Part shown: positions 6,198-14,600 of the stretch, piece after piece | Layout of the letters: each line of letters starts with the position of its first letter | How positions within the stretch are numbered: position 1 is the stretch's first letter | Assembly (NCBI GenBank): GCA_910588565.1 | Contig: CAJUPF010000010.1 | Location: 33,801 to 57,257, forward strand | DNA length: 23,457 bases | Source of the DNA: an uncultured Lachnospiraceae bacterium | Lineage (GTDB): Bacteria; Bacillota; Clostridia; Lachnospirales; Lachnospiraceae | Direction: 5' to 3' | Translations under genes and position numbers: made by a program | Notes under the pieces: model-generated | Told to the model about the DNA's origin: nothing | Databases searched by the model: none | The model's input: the letters and a program-made list of their open reading frames with translations, nothing else

Positions 6198-8063
6198 ATG
6201 AGAAAACCAGCATTAAGCGATGAAATTTTACTAACCGTAGAAAAACCTGCCCGTTACATCGGCAATGAGGTGAATTCTGTAAAAAAGGATCCCAGGAAAG
6301 CAGAGATCCGTTTTTGTATCTGTTTTCCGGATGTCTATGAAATCGGCATGTCCCACCTGGGGATTCAGATTTTATATGATATGTTTAATAAACGGGAAGA
6401 CGTATATTGCGAACGGGTGTATTCCCCCTGGCCGGATCTGCATAAAATTATGAAAGAACAGCAGATCCCGCTCTTTGCGCTGGAGACCCAGGAGCCTGTA
6501 AAGGACTTTGATTTCCTTGGCATTACGATTCAGTATGAGATGTGCTACACCAATATCCTGCAGATACTCGATTTGTCCCAAATCCCAATGCTTGCAAAAG
6601 ACCGCGGAACGGATATGCCGTTTGTGATTGGCGGAGGCCCCTGTGTCTATAATCCGGAGCCGCTGGCGGATTTCTTTGATCTGTTCTATATTGGAGAGGG
6701 AGAGATCAGCTACGATGCCCTGTTTGAACTATATAAAGACTGGAAAGCCTCCAAAGCCAGCCGTCAGGAATTTCTCCGCAAGGCGGCGCAAATCCCCGGA
6801 ATTTATGTCCCTTCCCTGTATCAGGTTTCCTATCAGGAAGACGGTACAATCGCAGATTTTTCTCCCATAGAAGAGGGGATTCCGGCAAAGGTAGAAAAGC
6901 AGATTGTTCTGGATATGACAGAGGCGACCTATCCCACAAAGCCGTTGGTGCCGTTTCTCAAAGCGACGCAGGATCGCGTGGTGTTGGAGATTCAGCGGGG
7001 CTGTATCCGGGGATGCAGGTTCTGTCAGGCAGGCATGATTTATCGGCCCACCAGAGAAAAAAATGTAGAGCGGTTAAAGCGGCAGGCGTCTGCTATGCTG
7101 CAAAATACCGGATATGAAGAGATTTCCTTAAGTTCTTTAAGCTCTTCGGATTATACCGGGCTGAAGGAACTGGTTACCTGGCTGATGGAGGAGTTTAAAG
7201 AGAAAGGCGTGAATATTTCCCTGCCGTCGCTGCGTATTGACGCGTTTTCCCTGGATGTGATGAGCAAGGTACAGGATATCAAAAAGAGCAGCCTGACATT
7301 TGCGCCGGAAGCCGGCTCGCAGCGCCTTCGGAATGTGATCAACAAAGGACTGACTGAAGAAGTGATTCTGGAAGGAGCCGCAGAGGCATTTGCCGGAGGC
7401 TGGCAGAAAGTAAAGCTTTATTTTATGCTGGGACTTCCAACGGAGACATTAGAAGATCAGGAAGCGATTGCAGAGCTTGCGAATGAAATTGCCGTCCGTT
7501 ATTATGAAATACCAAAAGAACAGCGAAATGGAAAATGCCAGATTACGATCAGTACGTCTTTTTTTGTGCCAAAACCATTTACCCCGTTCCAATGGGCGAA
7601 AATGTATCCCAAAGAGCATTATCTGGACTGTGCCAGAACAGTAAATGAGGCAGTGAAGAATCAGTTAAACCGAAAGAGTATCCGCTATAACTGGCATGAA
7701 GCGGATGTAACGGTTTTGGAAGGCATACTGGCAAGGGGTGACAGAAGGCTTGGAGCCGCTGTTTTACGGGCTTATGAAAAAGGCTGTCTGTTTGACGCCT
7801 GGAGTGATTTCTTTGATAACCGGATTTGGATGGACGCGTTTGCGGAAACTGGGATAGATCCGGAGTTTTATACACTCCGGGAACGTTCTCTGGATGAGAT
7901 GTTCCCATGGGATTTTATTGACGCGGGCGTGACAAAGGAGTTTTTAATCCGGGAATACCAAAATGCACTGAAAGAACATGTGACAAAGAACTGCCGTATG
8001 CAGTGCAGTGGCTGCGGCGTGGGTAAATACCAGGGAGGTGTATGCGTTGAAGATAAGAATTAA
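6198..8063 (+). CDS. TIGR03960-family radical SAM protein with B12-binding N-terminal domain
   Basis: The 621-residue protein has an N-terminal cobalamin-binding-like fold (about 30-200, with FPDVYEIGMSHLG and VIGGGPCVYNPEP). A radical SAM core follows, with iron-sulfur ligands C269, C273 and C276 in RGCIRGCRFCQ. SSLSSSDYTGL and EAGSQRLRNVINKGL are typical of B12-type radical SAM enzymes. The C-terminal part has extra cysteines (MQCSGCGVG). Members of this family are conserved in Clostridia beside a DUF2344 protein and RNase G/E, exactly the arrangement here. The reaction is not known to me; a role in RNA or ribosome modification is often suspected from context only. A GGAA-type ribosome site lies rather far (about 13 nt) upstream. 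The gene overlaps the next one by 17 bp. Confidence 0.93.
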   Translation: MRKPALSDEILLTVEKPARYIGNEVNSVKKDPRKAEIRFCICFPDVYEIGMSHLGIQILYDMFNKREDVYCERVYSPWPDLHKIMKEQQIPLFALETQEPVKDFDFLGITIQYEMCYTNILQILDLSQIPMLAKDRGTDMPFVIGGGPCVYNPEPLADFFDLFYIGEGEISYDALFELYKDWKASKASRQEFLRKAAQIPGIYVPSLYQVSYQEDGTIADFSPIEEGIPAKVEKQIVLDMTEATYPTKPLVPFLKATQDRVVLEIQRGCIRGCRFCQAGMIYRPTREKNVERLKRQASAMLQNTGYEEISLSSLSSSDYTGLKELVTWLMEEFKEKGVNISLPSLRIDAFSLDVMSKVQDIKKSSLTFAPEAGSQRLRNVINKGLTEEVILEGAAEAFAGGWQKVKLYFMLGLPTETLEDQEAIAELANEIAVRYYEIPKEQRNGKCQITISTSFFVPKPFTPFQWAKMYPKEHYLDCARTVNEAVKNQLNRKSIRYNWHEADVTVLEGILARGDRRLGAAVLRAYEKGCLFDAWSDFFDNRIWMDAFAETGIDPEFYTLRERSLDEMFPWDFIDAGVTKEFLIREYQNALKEHVTKNCRMQCSGCGVGKYQGGVCVEDKN

Positions 8064-8757
8064 GTTCCGGAAATATGGCGTGATGAAGTTTATCGGGCAT
8101 CTGGATATGATGCGGTATTTTCAGAAATGCATGCGCCGGGGAAATATTAATATTGCCTATTCAGAAGGGTTCAGCCCGCATCAGATTATGTCGTTTGCCG
8201 CTCCGTTAGGCGTTGGAATTACGAGCGACGGAGAATACCTGGATATTGAAGTGAAGTCAACGAAAAGTTCCGAACAATCCCTGCGGGATTTAAATGAAGT
8301 TATGGCGGAAGGGGTTGAGGTTACTTCTTACCGCAGGCTTTCCGATTCGGATAAAAAAGCGATGTCGATTGTGGCTGCCGCGGATTATGAGCTTTGGATT
8401 AAGGAAGGGTATGAGGTTCCTAAAGTGGATTATCAAGCTGCGCTGGAAGAATTTTTCCGGAAACCAGAAGAGATTCTTATTACGAAACAGACCAAAAAGA
8501 GTGAAAAAGTTATGGATCTGAAAAAACTGGTATATGATTTTACAATCCGTATGGAAGAAAAGCGGCCGGTGTTTTGCCTGAATGTATGTACCGGAAGCAA
8601 GGATAACATCAAACCGGAGCTGGTACTGGAAGCGTTTTATGGCTTCTTAGGGCAGGACTTTCATCCGCTGTCCATACAGGTTCACAGAAAGGATGTCTAT
8701 GGCATGCAGGACGGACAGCTGATGTCTTTGGGTGAAATGGGGGAGAACATTGAGTAA
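8047..8757 (+). CDS. TIGR03936 / DUF2344 protein, partner of the radical SAM protein
   Basis: A protein of 236 residues starting MKIRIKFRKYGVMKFIGHLD, the usual beginning of this family. I choose the TTG at 8047 because GGGAGGTG lies just upstream and the product then begins where the family does; in-frame codons before it only read through the previous gene. The family is a fixed neighbour, and in some genomes a C-terminal fusion, of the TIGR03960 radical SAM protein, so the two probably act together. Its biochemical role is unknown to me. It overlaps the gene before by 17 bp and the next by 8 bp, which indicates tight translational coupling. Confidence 0.9.
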   Translation: MKIRIKFRKYGVMKFIGHLDMMRYFQKCMRRGNINIAYSEGFSPHQIMSFAAPLGVGITSDGEYLDIEVKSTKSSEQSLRDLNEVMAEGVEVTSYRRLSDSDKKAMSIVAAADYELWIKEGYEVPKVDYQAALEEFFRKPEEILITKQTKKSEKVMDLKKLVYDFTIRMEEKRPVFCLNVCTGSKDNIKPELVLEAFYGFLGQDFHPLSIQVHRKDVYGMQDGQLMSLGEMGENIE

Positions 8758-9925
8758 TCGGGTTGTTATTACAGAAGAAACAATCAATCACCGGGAATAT
8801 CTGGTTACGGCGCTGTTTGAAGGCAGCCGGATGGCGGAAGTATCCTGCGACGCGGCGTTGGAACCGTCTTTGATTGGGAATATTTATATCGGAAAAATTA
8901 AGCGGATTCTGCCGGAACTTGGGGCGGCTTTTGTCGAAATTGCGCCGGGAAAAATGACTTATCTGCCGTTATCAGAGGCTGGGGACGCCCTGATGGTAAA
9001 ACAACAGCGTGCGGGGGTATTTACGCAGGAAGATGAAATTGTGGTTCAGATTGCAAAAGATGCGGTAAAGACAAAAGAGCCCTCTGTGACCACAAATCTG
9101 AGCATAAAGGGGAATGCCCTGATATTTACAGCAGAAAATAAAAAACTTGGAATTTCCAAAAAAATAGAAAGTGGAAAAAGGAAGTATTTTCAGTCCATTT
9201 TTGCAGAAAAAATGGACGGGCGGTTTGGCCTGATTGTGCGGACAAATGCAGAGAATTGTACAAAAGAGCAGCTGACTGAAGAATTTGACCGTCTGCTGTA
9301 TCAGTTTTTGCTTATCCTGCAGCAGTACCGATACCGGACCTGTTACAGCCTGTTGTACCAGGCGCCTTCCGAGTATATTTCCCGTGTCAGGGATTATCTT
9401 GGCCTGCGTCCGGAAAAGATTGTAACGGATGATTTTGGCATTTATGAAGAGCTGCAGCAGACATTTCAAGAGGAACCTGTGGAATTTTATGAAGATGCAA
9501 TGCTTTCTCTGTCTGCGCTTTATGGGTTAAAGTTTAAGTTAAAGGAAGCCTTAAAGGAACGTGTCTGGTTAGATTCAGGGGCATATCTGATCATCTGGCC
9601 TACAGAGGCTCTGACGGTTATTGACGTCAATAGCGGGAAGTGTTTTAAGGGAAAGCGCAAGGACTTTTACCTGAAGGTGAATGTAGAAGCGGCAATCGAA
9701 ATTGCAAGACAGATGCGGCTGCGGAATATTTCCGGAATCTGTATTGTGGATTTTATTAATATGGATACAAAAGAGGCAGAAGAAGAATTGATACATGTGT
9801 TCAAGCGGGAACTGGCAAAAGATACGGTTCCGGCAGTATTTGTAGATTTTACCAGGCTGGGGCTTGCCGAGCTGACCAGAAAAAAAGTGAAAAAGCCTCT
9901 GTGGGAGCAGATAACGCAGGAATAG
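8750..9925 (+). CDS. rng: Ribonuclease G/E family endoribonuclease
   Basis: An endonuclease that cuts single-stranded A/U-rich RNA and takes part in rRNA maturation and mRNA decay. The 391-residue protein has an S1-type RNA-binding segment (NIYIGKIKRILPELGAAFVE) near the N terminus. The DNase I-like catalytic core carries the two metal-binding aspartates, D292 in TVIDVNSG and D334 in CIVDFINMD, 42 residues apart, close to the spacing in E. coli RNase E. It lacks the long C-terminal scaffold of proteobacterial RNase E and the Cys-pair zinc link, giving a short clostridial form. The start is the TTG at 8750, just after a GGGGGAG site; it overlaps the DUF2344 gene by 8 bp. The TAG stop uses the first base of an inserted element; the pre-insertion stop was TAA. 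Confidence 0.93.
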   Translation: MSNRVVITEETINHREYLVTALFEGSRMAEVSCDAALEPSLIGNIYIGKIKRILPELGAAFVEIAPGKMTYLPLSEAGDALMVKQQRAGVFTQEDEIVVQIAKDAVKTKEPSVTTNLSIKGNALIFTAENKKLGISKKIESGKRKYFQSIFAEKMDGRFGLIVRTNAENCTKEQLTEEFDRLLYQFLLILQQYRYRTCYSLLYQAPSEYISRVRDYLGLRPEKIVTDDFGIYEELQQTFQEEPVEFYEDAMLSLSALYGLKFKLKEALKERVWLDSGAYLIIWPTEALTVIDVNSGKCFKGKRKDFYLKVNVEAAIEIARQMRLRNISGICIVDFINMDTKEAEEELIHVFKRELAKDTVPAVFVDFTRLGLAELTRKKVKKPLWEQITQE

Positions 9926-10066
9926 TAACAGTTTAGCCCAGGACTTTGCACTTGCTGCAAAGTCCGTGAGAAAGCATAGTAGTTGGAATGGCATCCGCCC
10001 TTCGCCGTACGGCGAACTTTAAATGGGCGGATGCCGTAACAGTGAAGCCGGAGGCTGAACTGTTAC
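9925..10066. mobile_element. 142-bp MITE-like structured element with 8-bp target duplication
   Basis: The outer ends GTAACAGTTTAGCC (9925-9938) and GGCTGAACTGTTAC (10053-10066) are inverted repeats with one mismatch. They are flanked by the direct repeat CAGGAATA (9917-9924 and 10067-10074), which I read as a target duplication. Inside are three further hairpins. One has arms GGACTTTGCA and TGCAAAGTCC (9941-9965). One has 11-bp arms (9990-10000 and 10025-10035) enclosing the 16-bp palindrome TTCGCCGTACGGCGAA (10001-10016). One is formed by an internal end copy, GTAACAGTGAAGCC (10036-10049), with the right end. No reading frame is present. The insertion point lies in the stop codon of rng and just before the ribosome site of the next gene. 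No hairpin is followed by a T-run, so it is not a classic terminator. Confidence 0.88.
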
Positions 10067-10091
10067 CAGGAATAAGGAGAGTGGAAGCGGT

Positions 10092-10757
10092 ATGAAGTAT
10101 ACGTGTAAACAGTGCGGGAAAGAATTTGAATTAGAACAGGCAGAAATAGAATTTTATGAAAGCAGAAACCTGGATTTACCGAAACGGTGTAAGGAGTGCA
10201 GGGATGCGAATAAGCAGAAGAGACGGCAGAGAGCGGCGGAATATAGAAGGAAGAAACAGAACAAAACAGCGGAATACAGAAGACAAAAGCAGGAACAGAC
10301 AACGGAACGGACATATCCGACAGCGCAGCCAAAAGCCAGAGGAAAACGATTTGAAGCAGAACATCAGAAAGGCAGGACAGAGGCGCAAAGAATAGAAAAA
10401 CCAGGAACAGAGCATACAAAAGATATGATAATGGCTCAGGAAATGAAAGAAACGAACTATGCGGCAAATCGTTCGGAAACAGAAAAAACGGAAAACGAAG
10501 ACAGCCGCACGATCAGAAGTATTTTTAAAATATCCCTTGTATTTCTTGCGTTTCTTGCTGTTTTATGCGTGCTTCTGACATGGAGCCGTTCCAAAAAAGA
10601 TACTTCACCGACTACGTCTGCAAGGGTTTATCATTCTGAGGCGGAAGATAAGGCTGCAGCGGCCGTAGCCGCGGAGCATACGTTTGCTCTCCATATGCTG
10701 GAAGCAGAAGACGGCGGTACAAAATCGGCTATCAATTTGGAGGAAACGGCAAGTTGA
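10092..10757 (+). CDS. Zinc-ribbon protein with a single membrane segment
   Basis: A 221-residue protein of unknown role. The N terminus has two Cys pairs, C5-x2-C8 and C33-x2-C36, of the zinc-ribbon type (YTCKQCGKEF and PKRCKECRD). A long, very basic and glutamine-rich stretch (about 40-130) follows and contains an 11-residue tandem repeat (AEYRRKKQNKT and AEYRRQKQEQT, about 49-70). One hydrophobic helix (about 144-164) comes next, then an alanine- and acid-rich tail. The zinc ribbon would be cytoplasmic by the positive-inside rule, because the basic side precedes the helix. An AGGAG site lies about 12 nt before the ATG. It overlaps the phosphoesterase gene by 4 bp (TTGA), so the two are translationally coupled. 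Before insertion of the upstream element it would have begun only 16-17 nt after the rng stop. Confidence 0.8.
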   Translation: MKYTCKQCGKEFELEQAEIEFYESRNLDLPKRCKECRDANKQKRRQRAAEYRRKKQNKTAEYRRQKQEQTTERTYPTAQPKARGKRFEAEHQKGRTEAQRIEKPGTEHTKDMIMAQEMKETNYAANRSETEKTENEDSRTIRSIFKISLVFLAFLAVLCVLLTWSRSKKDTSPTTSARVYHSEAEDKAAAAVAAEHTFALHMLEAEDGGTKSAINLEETAS

Positions 10758-11365
10758 GATATTATATAGCGGATCTTCATTTTTTTCATGGCGCCCTGAA
10801 TACAGGCATGGACTGCAGGGGCTTTGAAAGTGCAGAGCAGATGAACGAATATATGATAGAAAAATGGAACGGAAAAGTCCGTAAACAGGATGAGGTTATC
10901 ATTCTGGGGGATGTTTCATTTGGAAAAGCGGAAGAGACAAATGAACTCCTGCGGCGGTTAAACGGCCATCTGTATCTGATTGAAGGCAATCACGATCGGT
11001 TTTCCAGGAATAAAAAGTTTGACGCCAGCCGTTTTGTATGGATCAAACCCTATGCTAAAATATGGGATAATAAGCGGCGGGTGGTTCTGTGTCATTATCC
11101 CATTTTGTGTTATGACGGGCAGTACCGTCTGGATCGGCATGGAATCCCAAATGTATACATGTTGTACGGGCATGTACACGATACGTATGATCAGCGTCTG
11201 ATCGAACAATTCCAGGAGATAACCCGGAACAGTAAAAGACTAGGAATGAATGGAACCGAACGAACGATTCCATCAAATCTGATTAATTGCTTTTGTATGT
11301 ATTCTGATTATACGCCGCTGACGCTGGACGAGTGGATTATCTGTGATCAGAACAGAAGAAAATAA
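10754..11365 (+). CDS. Calcineurin-like metallophosphoesterase
   Basis: A 203-residue cytoplasmic phosphoesterase of the two-metal calcineurin-like fold. All main motifs are visible: D7-x-H9 (IADLHFFH), GD at 52-53 (ILGDVSFG), GNHD at 78-81 (IEGNHDRF), the single His of LCHYPI, and GHVHD (YGHVHD). The substrate is unknown. The family includes nucleases, nucleotide phosphatases and phosphodiesterases, and the size fits small stand-alone members. The start is a TTG with GGAGG upstream (TTGGAGGAAACGGCAAG), overlapping the zinc-ribbon gene by 4 bp. Confidence 0.88.
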   Translation: MRYYIADLHFFHGALNTGMDCRGFESAEQMNEYMIEKWNGKVRKQDEVIILGDVSFGKAEETNELLRRLNGHLYLIEGNHDRFSRNKKFDASRFVWIKPYAKIWDNKRRVVLCHYPILCYDGQYRLDRHGIPNVYMLYGHVHDTYDQRLIEQFQEITRNSKRLGMNGTERTIPSNLINCFCMYSDYTPLTLDEWIICDQNRRK

Positions 11366-11383
11366 CGGGCTTGTTTTTGGGCT

Positions 11384-11433
11384 GAACAATAGCTGTCCTG
11401 TATCGGTGAAACCTTACAGGACAGCTATTGTTC
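11384..11433. repeat. 19-bp perfect inverted repeat with 12-nt loop
   Basis: GAACAATAGCTGTCCTGTA (11384-11402) is the exact reverse complement of 11415-11433, with 12 nt between. It begins 18 bp after the phosphoesterase stop. No T-run follows on either strand, so it is not a standard intrinsic terminator. It could be an RNA-stabilising 3' hairpin, a Rho-type or bidirectional stop, or a tiny mobile-element remnant. I see no target duplication around it. The rest of the gap to 11587 is AT-rich and shows nothing else I can support. Confidence 0.85.
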
Positions 11434-11587
11434 CTCTGGCGCTCAGGAATAGCTTTGTAGTCCCATCCTCCGGCGTGTTATGTATATCTCATTGCAGAAA
11501 AAGCAGCTGCCTGTTAAATATTGAAAAAATGTGAAAATTTTTATAGAAACAGGTCATTTAATTATATATAAGAATGGCTTTTTTTCG

Positions 11588-11596
11588 TGATATAAT
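11588..11596 (+). promoter_or_regulatory. Extended -10 promoter of the secreted glycosidase gene
   Basis: TGATATAAT (11588-11596) is a perfect extended -10 element (TGn plus TATAAT). No good -35 box stands 16-18 bp upstream, as is common for extended -10 promoters. Transcription would start near 11603, leaving a short A-rich leader with GAGGAGG before the ATG at 11629. Confidence 0.5.
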
Positions 11597-11628
11597 AAAA
11601 AAAATAAAAAAGAACGAGGAGGAAATTT

Positions 11629-14600
11629 ATGCAAAAGTGGAAGAAATTTTTGGCGGGCATTCTTGCAGGGGTAATGGTTTTTGAGAGCAGTCTTGCAGCA
11701 AAACCAGTTCAGCTGCAGGCACAGGAAACTGCAGAGCGCGCGGCACAGGGAACGGCAGAGTACGCAGCGCCGGGAACGGTCTATGATATCTATAAGGCAT
11801 TCCAGACAGGAGACGAGTTGGGCGATGCCTGGGTAGATCCGGAATTTGGAGACACCTATGAGGTTACACTAAATTCTTCCATATCTCCCAGGGTAATTGA
11901 GCTGCAGTACCAGACGAAGGCGGAAGACAACGGGAAGCTGCTTGCAACCTTTGAATGTAACCGCCTGCCAAAAGGGGACGCGGCATTGGTAGCGGCAAAA
12001 CAGAACAACGGGGCTAATATCAATAAAGAACTGTCATCTTTTCCGATTTACGAAAGTATTGATGGCGGAAGAACCTGGGGCGCGGGAGATACAGAGCAGC
12101 CGGCAAGAGGAGAAAACTATCTTCCAGTAGGATATGTACAAAATCAGGATTCAACCAGTGGGACAACTGGTATGAGGAACTGTCCTCAGCTGTATGAAAT
12201 GCCGGAAACAATCGGAAGCCTGACCAAAGGAACCATTCTATGCGCGGGCAATTCCATAGAAGCAGGAACAAACGGCAATGCAGCAGATACGGCTCAGAGT
12301 ACAAAAACCAACCTGGATCTGTGCGTTTCCACAGACCTTGGAAGGAACTGGACGCATCACAGTACCATTGTTGGCCCAATAGACGGAGAATGCGTTTTAC
12401 TTCATGATACAGTATGGGAACCATTTTTTATGACCTATGGAGGAAAATTGTACTGCTTCTACTCAGATGAAGCATTTGACAATACGACAGATCAGGATCT
12501 CTCCTATGTGGTTTATGATGGAACGAGCTGGTCAGAAAAGCATAGAATTGTCTATACCAAGGGACAGAGACCAGGAATGCCAGTGGTATCCCAGTTAAAA
12601 GACGGACGTTTTATGCTTACCTATGAAATTGAAGGCGGCGGAGGCTTAGGCTCCGGATATATCCTGTCTGCAGCAAATGATCCTACGAAATGGTATGAAG
12701 GCGAAATATTAAAGGATACGGCTCAGGGTGAATATGTGAAACACAATGCGGCGATTGTTGTAAATAAGAGCGGCGCTCCGTACAATATTACCACGGATAA
12801 AGGAACTGTACTTTACAATAACACGGCGTTGGGCCAGATTTGGGCAAACAGCAGCGTATCGCCGGATGAGCCGGGGGCGTTTTGGAGATATTATCATACC
12901 GGCCTGGGCAGCGCTTATAACAGGGAAATTCTTCAGCTAAGTAACGGCAATATTTTTGTGGTCGCAGGATGGGATAATTCCGGTGTGAAATGCGTTACCC
13001 TGGATTATGAGCTGGATCTGGAGAAAACAGGTTATATCCAGAATAAAATCCAGTCTCCGGATGGAAAGCCGACCTATCTGGCATATAACAATTCTCCATT
13101 GTTTGTATGGACAGGAAGAGACGATCATGCGGAAGAAAACCAGTATTATGAATTTCAGGAAGTGGATAAGGGCGTTTATATGCTGATTTCCACCCACAAT
13201 GGCAAGGCGGTAGCGCCGGAATCTGACTCCAAAGGCAGTCTGATCAATACGTTTGCAAAAAATGAAGCGGATACAAAACAGCACTGGGCATTTGAGGAAG
13301 CTTCCGACGGGTATTACCGGGTGAAAAATGTGGCGGCAGGTTTATATCTGACTTCCCCGCGGGCGGCAGCGTCAGATAATATGGATCTGAAACTGACATT
13401 ACAGGAACAGGCAGAAACGGACAGCCAGTTATGGAAAAGCGATATCCAGATAGAGCTGCCGGAAGATGAAACCGGAAAGACGAAGTATCAGGTGCAGGTA
13501 ACCGCAGCGGAAGGCGTTGAGGTAACCGCAGCGAAGACAGTAACAGAAGGCAGAGCTTTAAATGTAAGGGTTACAAAAAAATATGGATGCAAATCCATTG
13601 ATAAAATTCTGGTAAATGACGTGGAACAGGAGTTTACACTCGAACCAGGCGGAATTGTAAACCTGAAAATAGAGAATGTAACAAGCAATATTACCATTCA
13701 GGCTGAAGCTACGTTAGACGACTGGTTTGTCAGTGTGCCGACAAACGATCATCACGGAAGAAACCAGTGCTTATCTCCCAGAATTGTAGAAGCGTCAGAT
13801 GGAACATTATATTGTACATTTGAGAGTGCAATTGCTTCAAAAGAAGCGGACGGGGAGTTTGTATTCCCGATTTATGAAAGTACAAATAAAGGGAAAAACT
13901 GGACAAAAGTAGGCGAAATTGTAAATGACGATACCGTACATCCGGATGAATGGTACCAGGTGGAATATAATGCGGAAGGCGTGCCGACAAAAGGAACACA
14001 GGTGGAGGAAGGAACGGAAGGCGCAATCTGTCATCCCTGGAGTATGCATAACTGCCCGCAGCTGTTTGTACTTCCAAAAGCTATGGGAGAGCTGCCTGCA
14101 GGAACCCTGCTTTGTGCCGGAGACGCAGTTACAATAGAGGAACATCCCCAGAAGGTATCCGACGCCGGATATGGTGGTTTATGGAAAACGTCGCTTGATA
14201 TGTATTATAGCACGGATAAAGGAAGAACCTGGACATTCTTAAGCACGATTGCGGACGGCGGCAGGAACATTATGGGATATACGCCGGTATGGGAGCCGTT
14301 TTTCTTATATCATGAAGATCAGCTGATCTGCTATTATTCAGATGAGACAGATCCGAATCATGCGCAGAAACTGGTTCATAAGATTACTAAGGATGGAGAA
14401 ACATGGGGAAATATTGTGGAAGATGTTTGCTTCGATAATAAAAATGCAAGGCCAGGTATGCCCGTTGTAACGCAGATGGAAAACGGCAAATGGATGATGG
14501 TATACGAAGGCGTAGGAACCAGCAATCCGATTCACTCTTTTGCCAAGATTGCAGACGATCCGTATAACTGGAATCCAAAAGATCCGGGAACGGCTCTTCC

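Noticed and set aside
11343..11534. A 63-codon frame overlapping the phosphoesterase end and the inverted repeat
   Set aside because: It has no ribosome site, runs through the 19-bp inverted repeat and has no recognisable domain.
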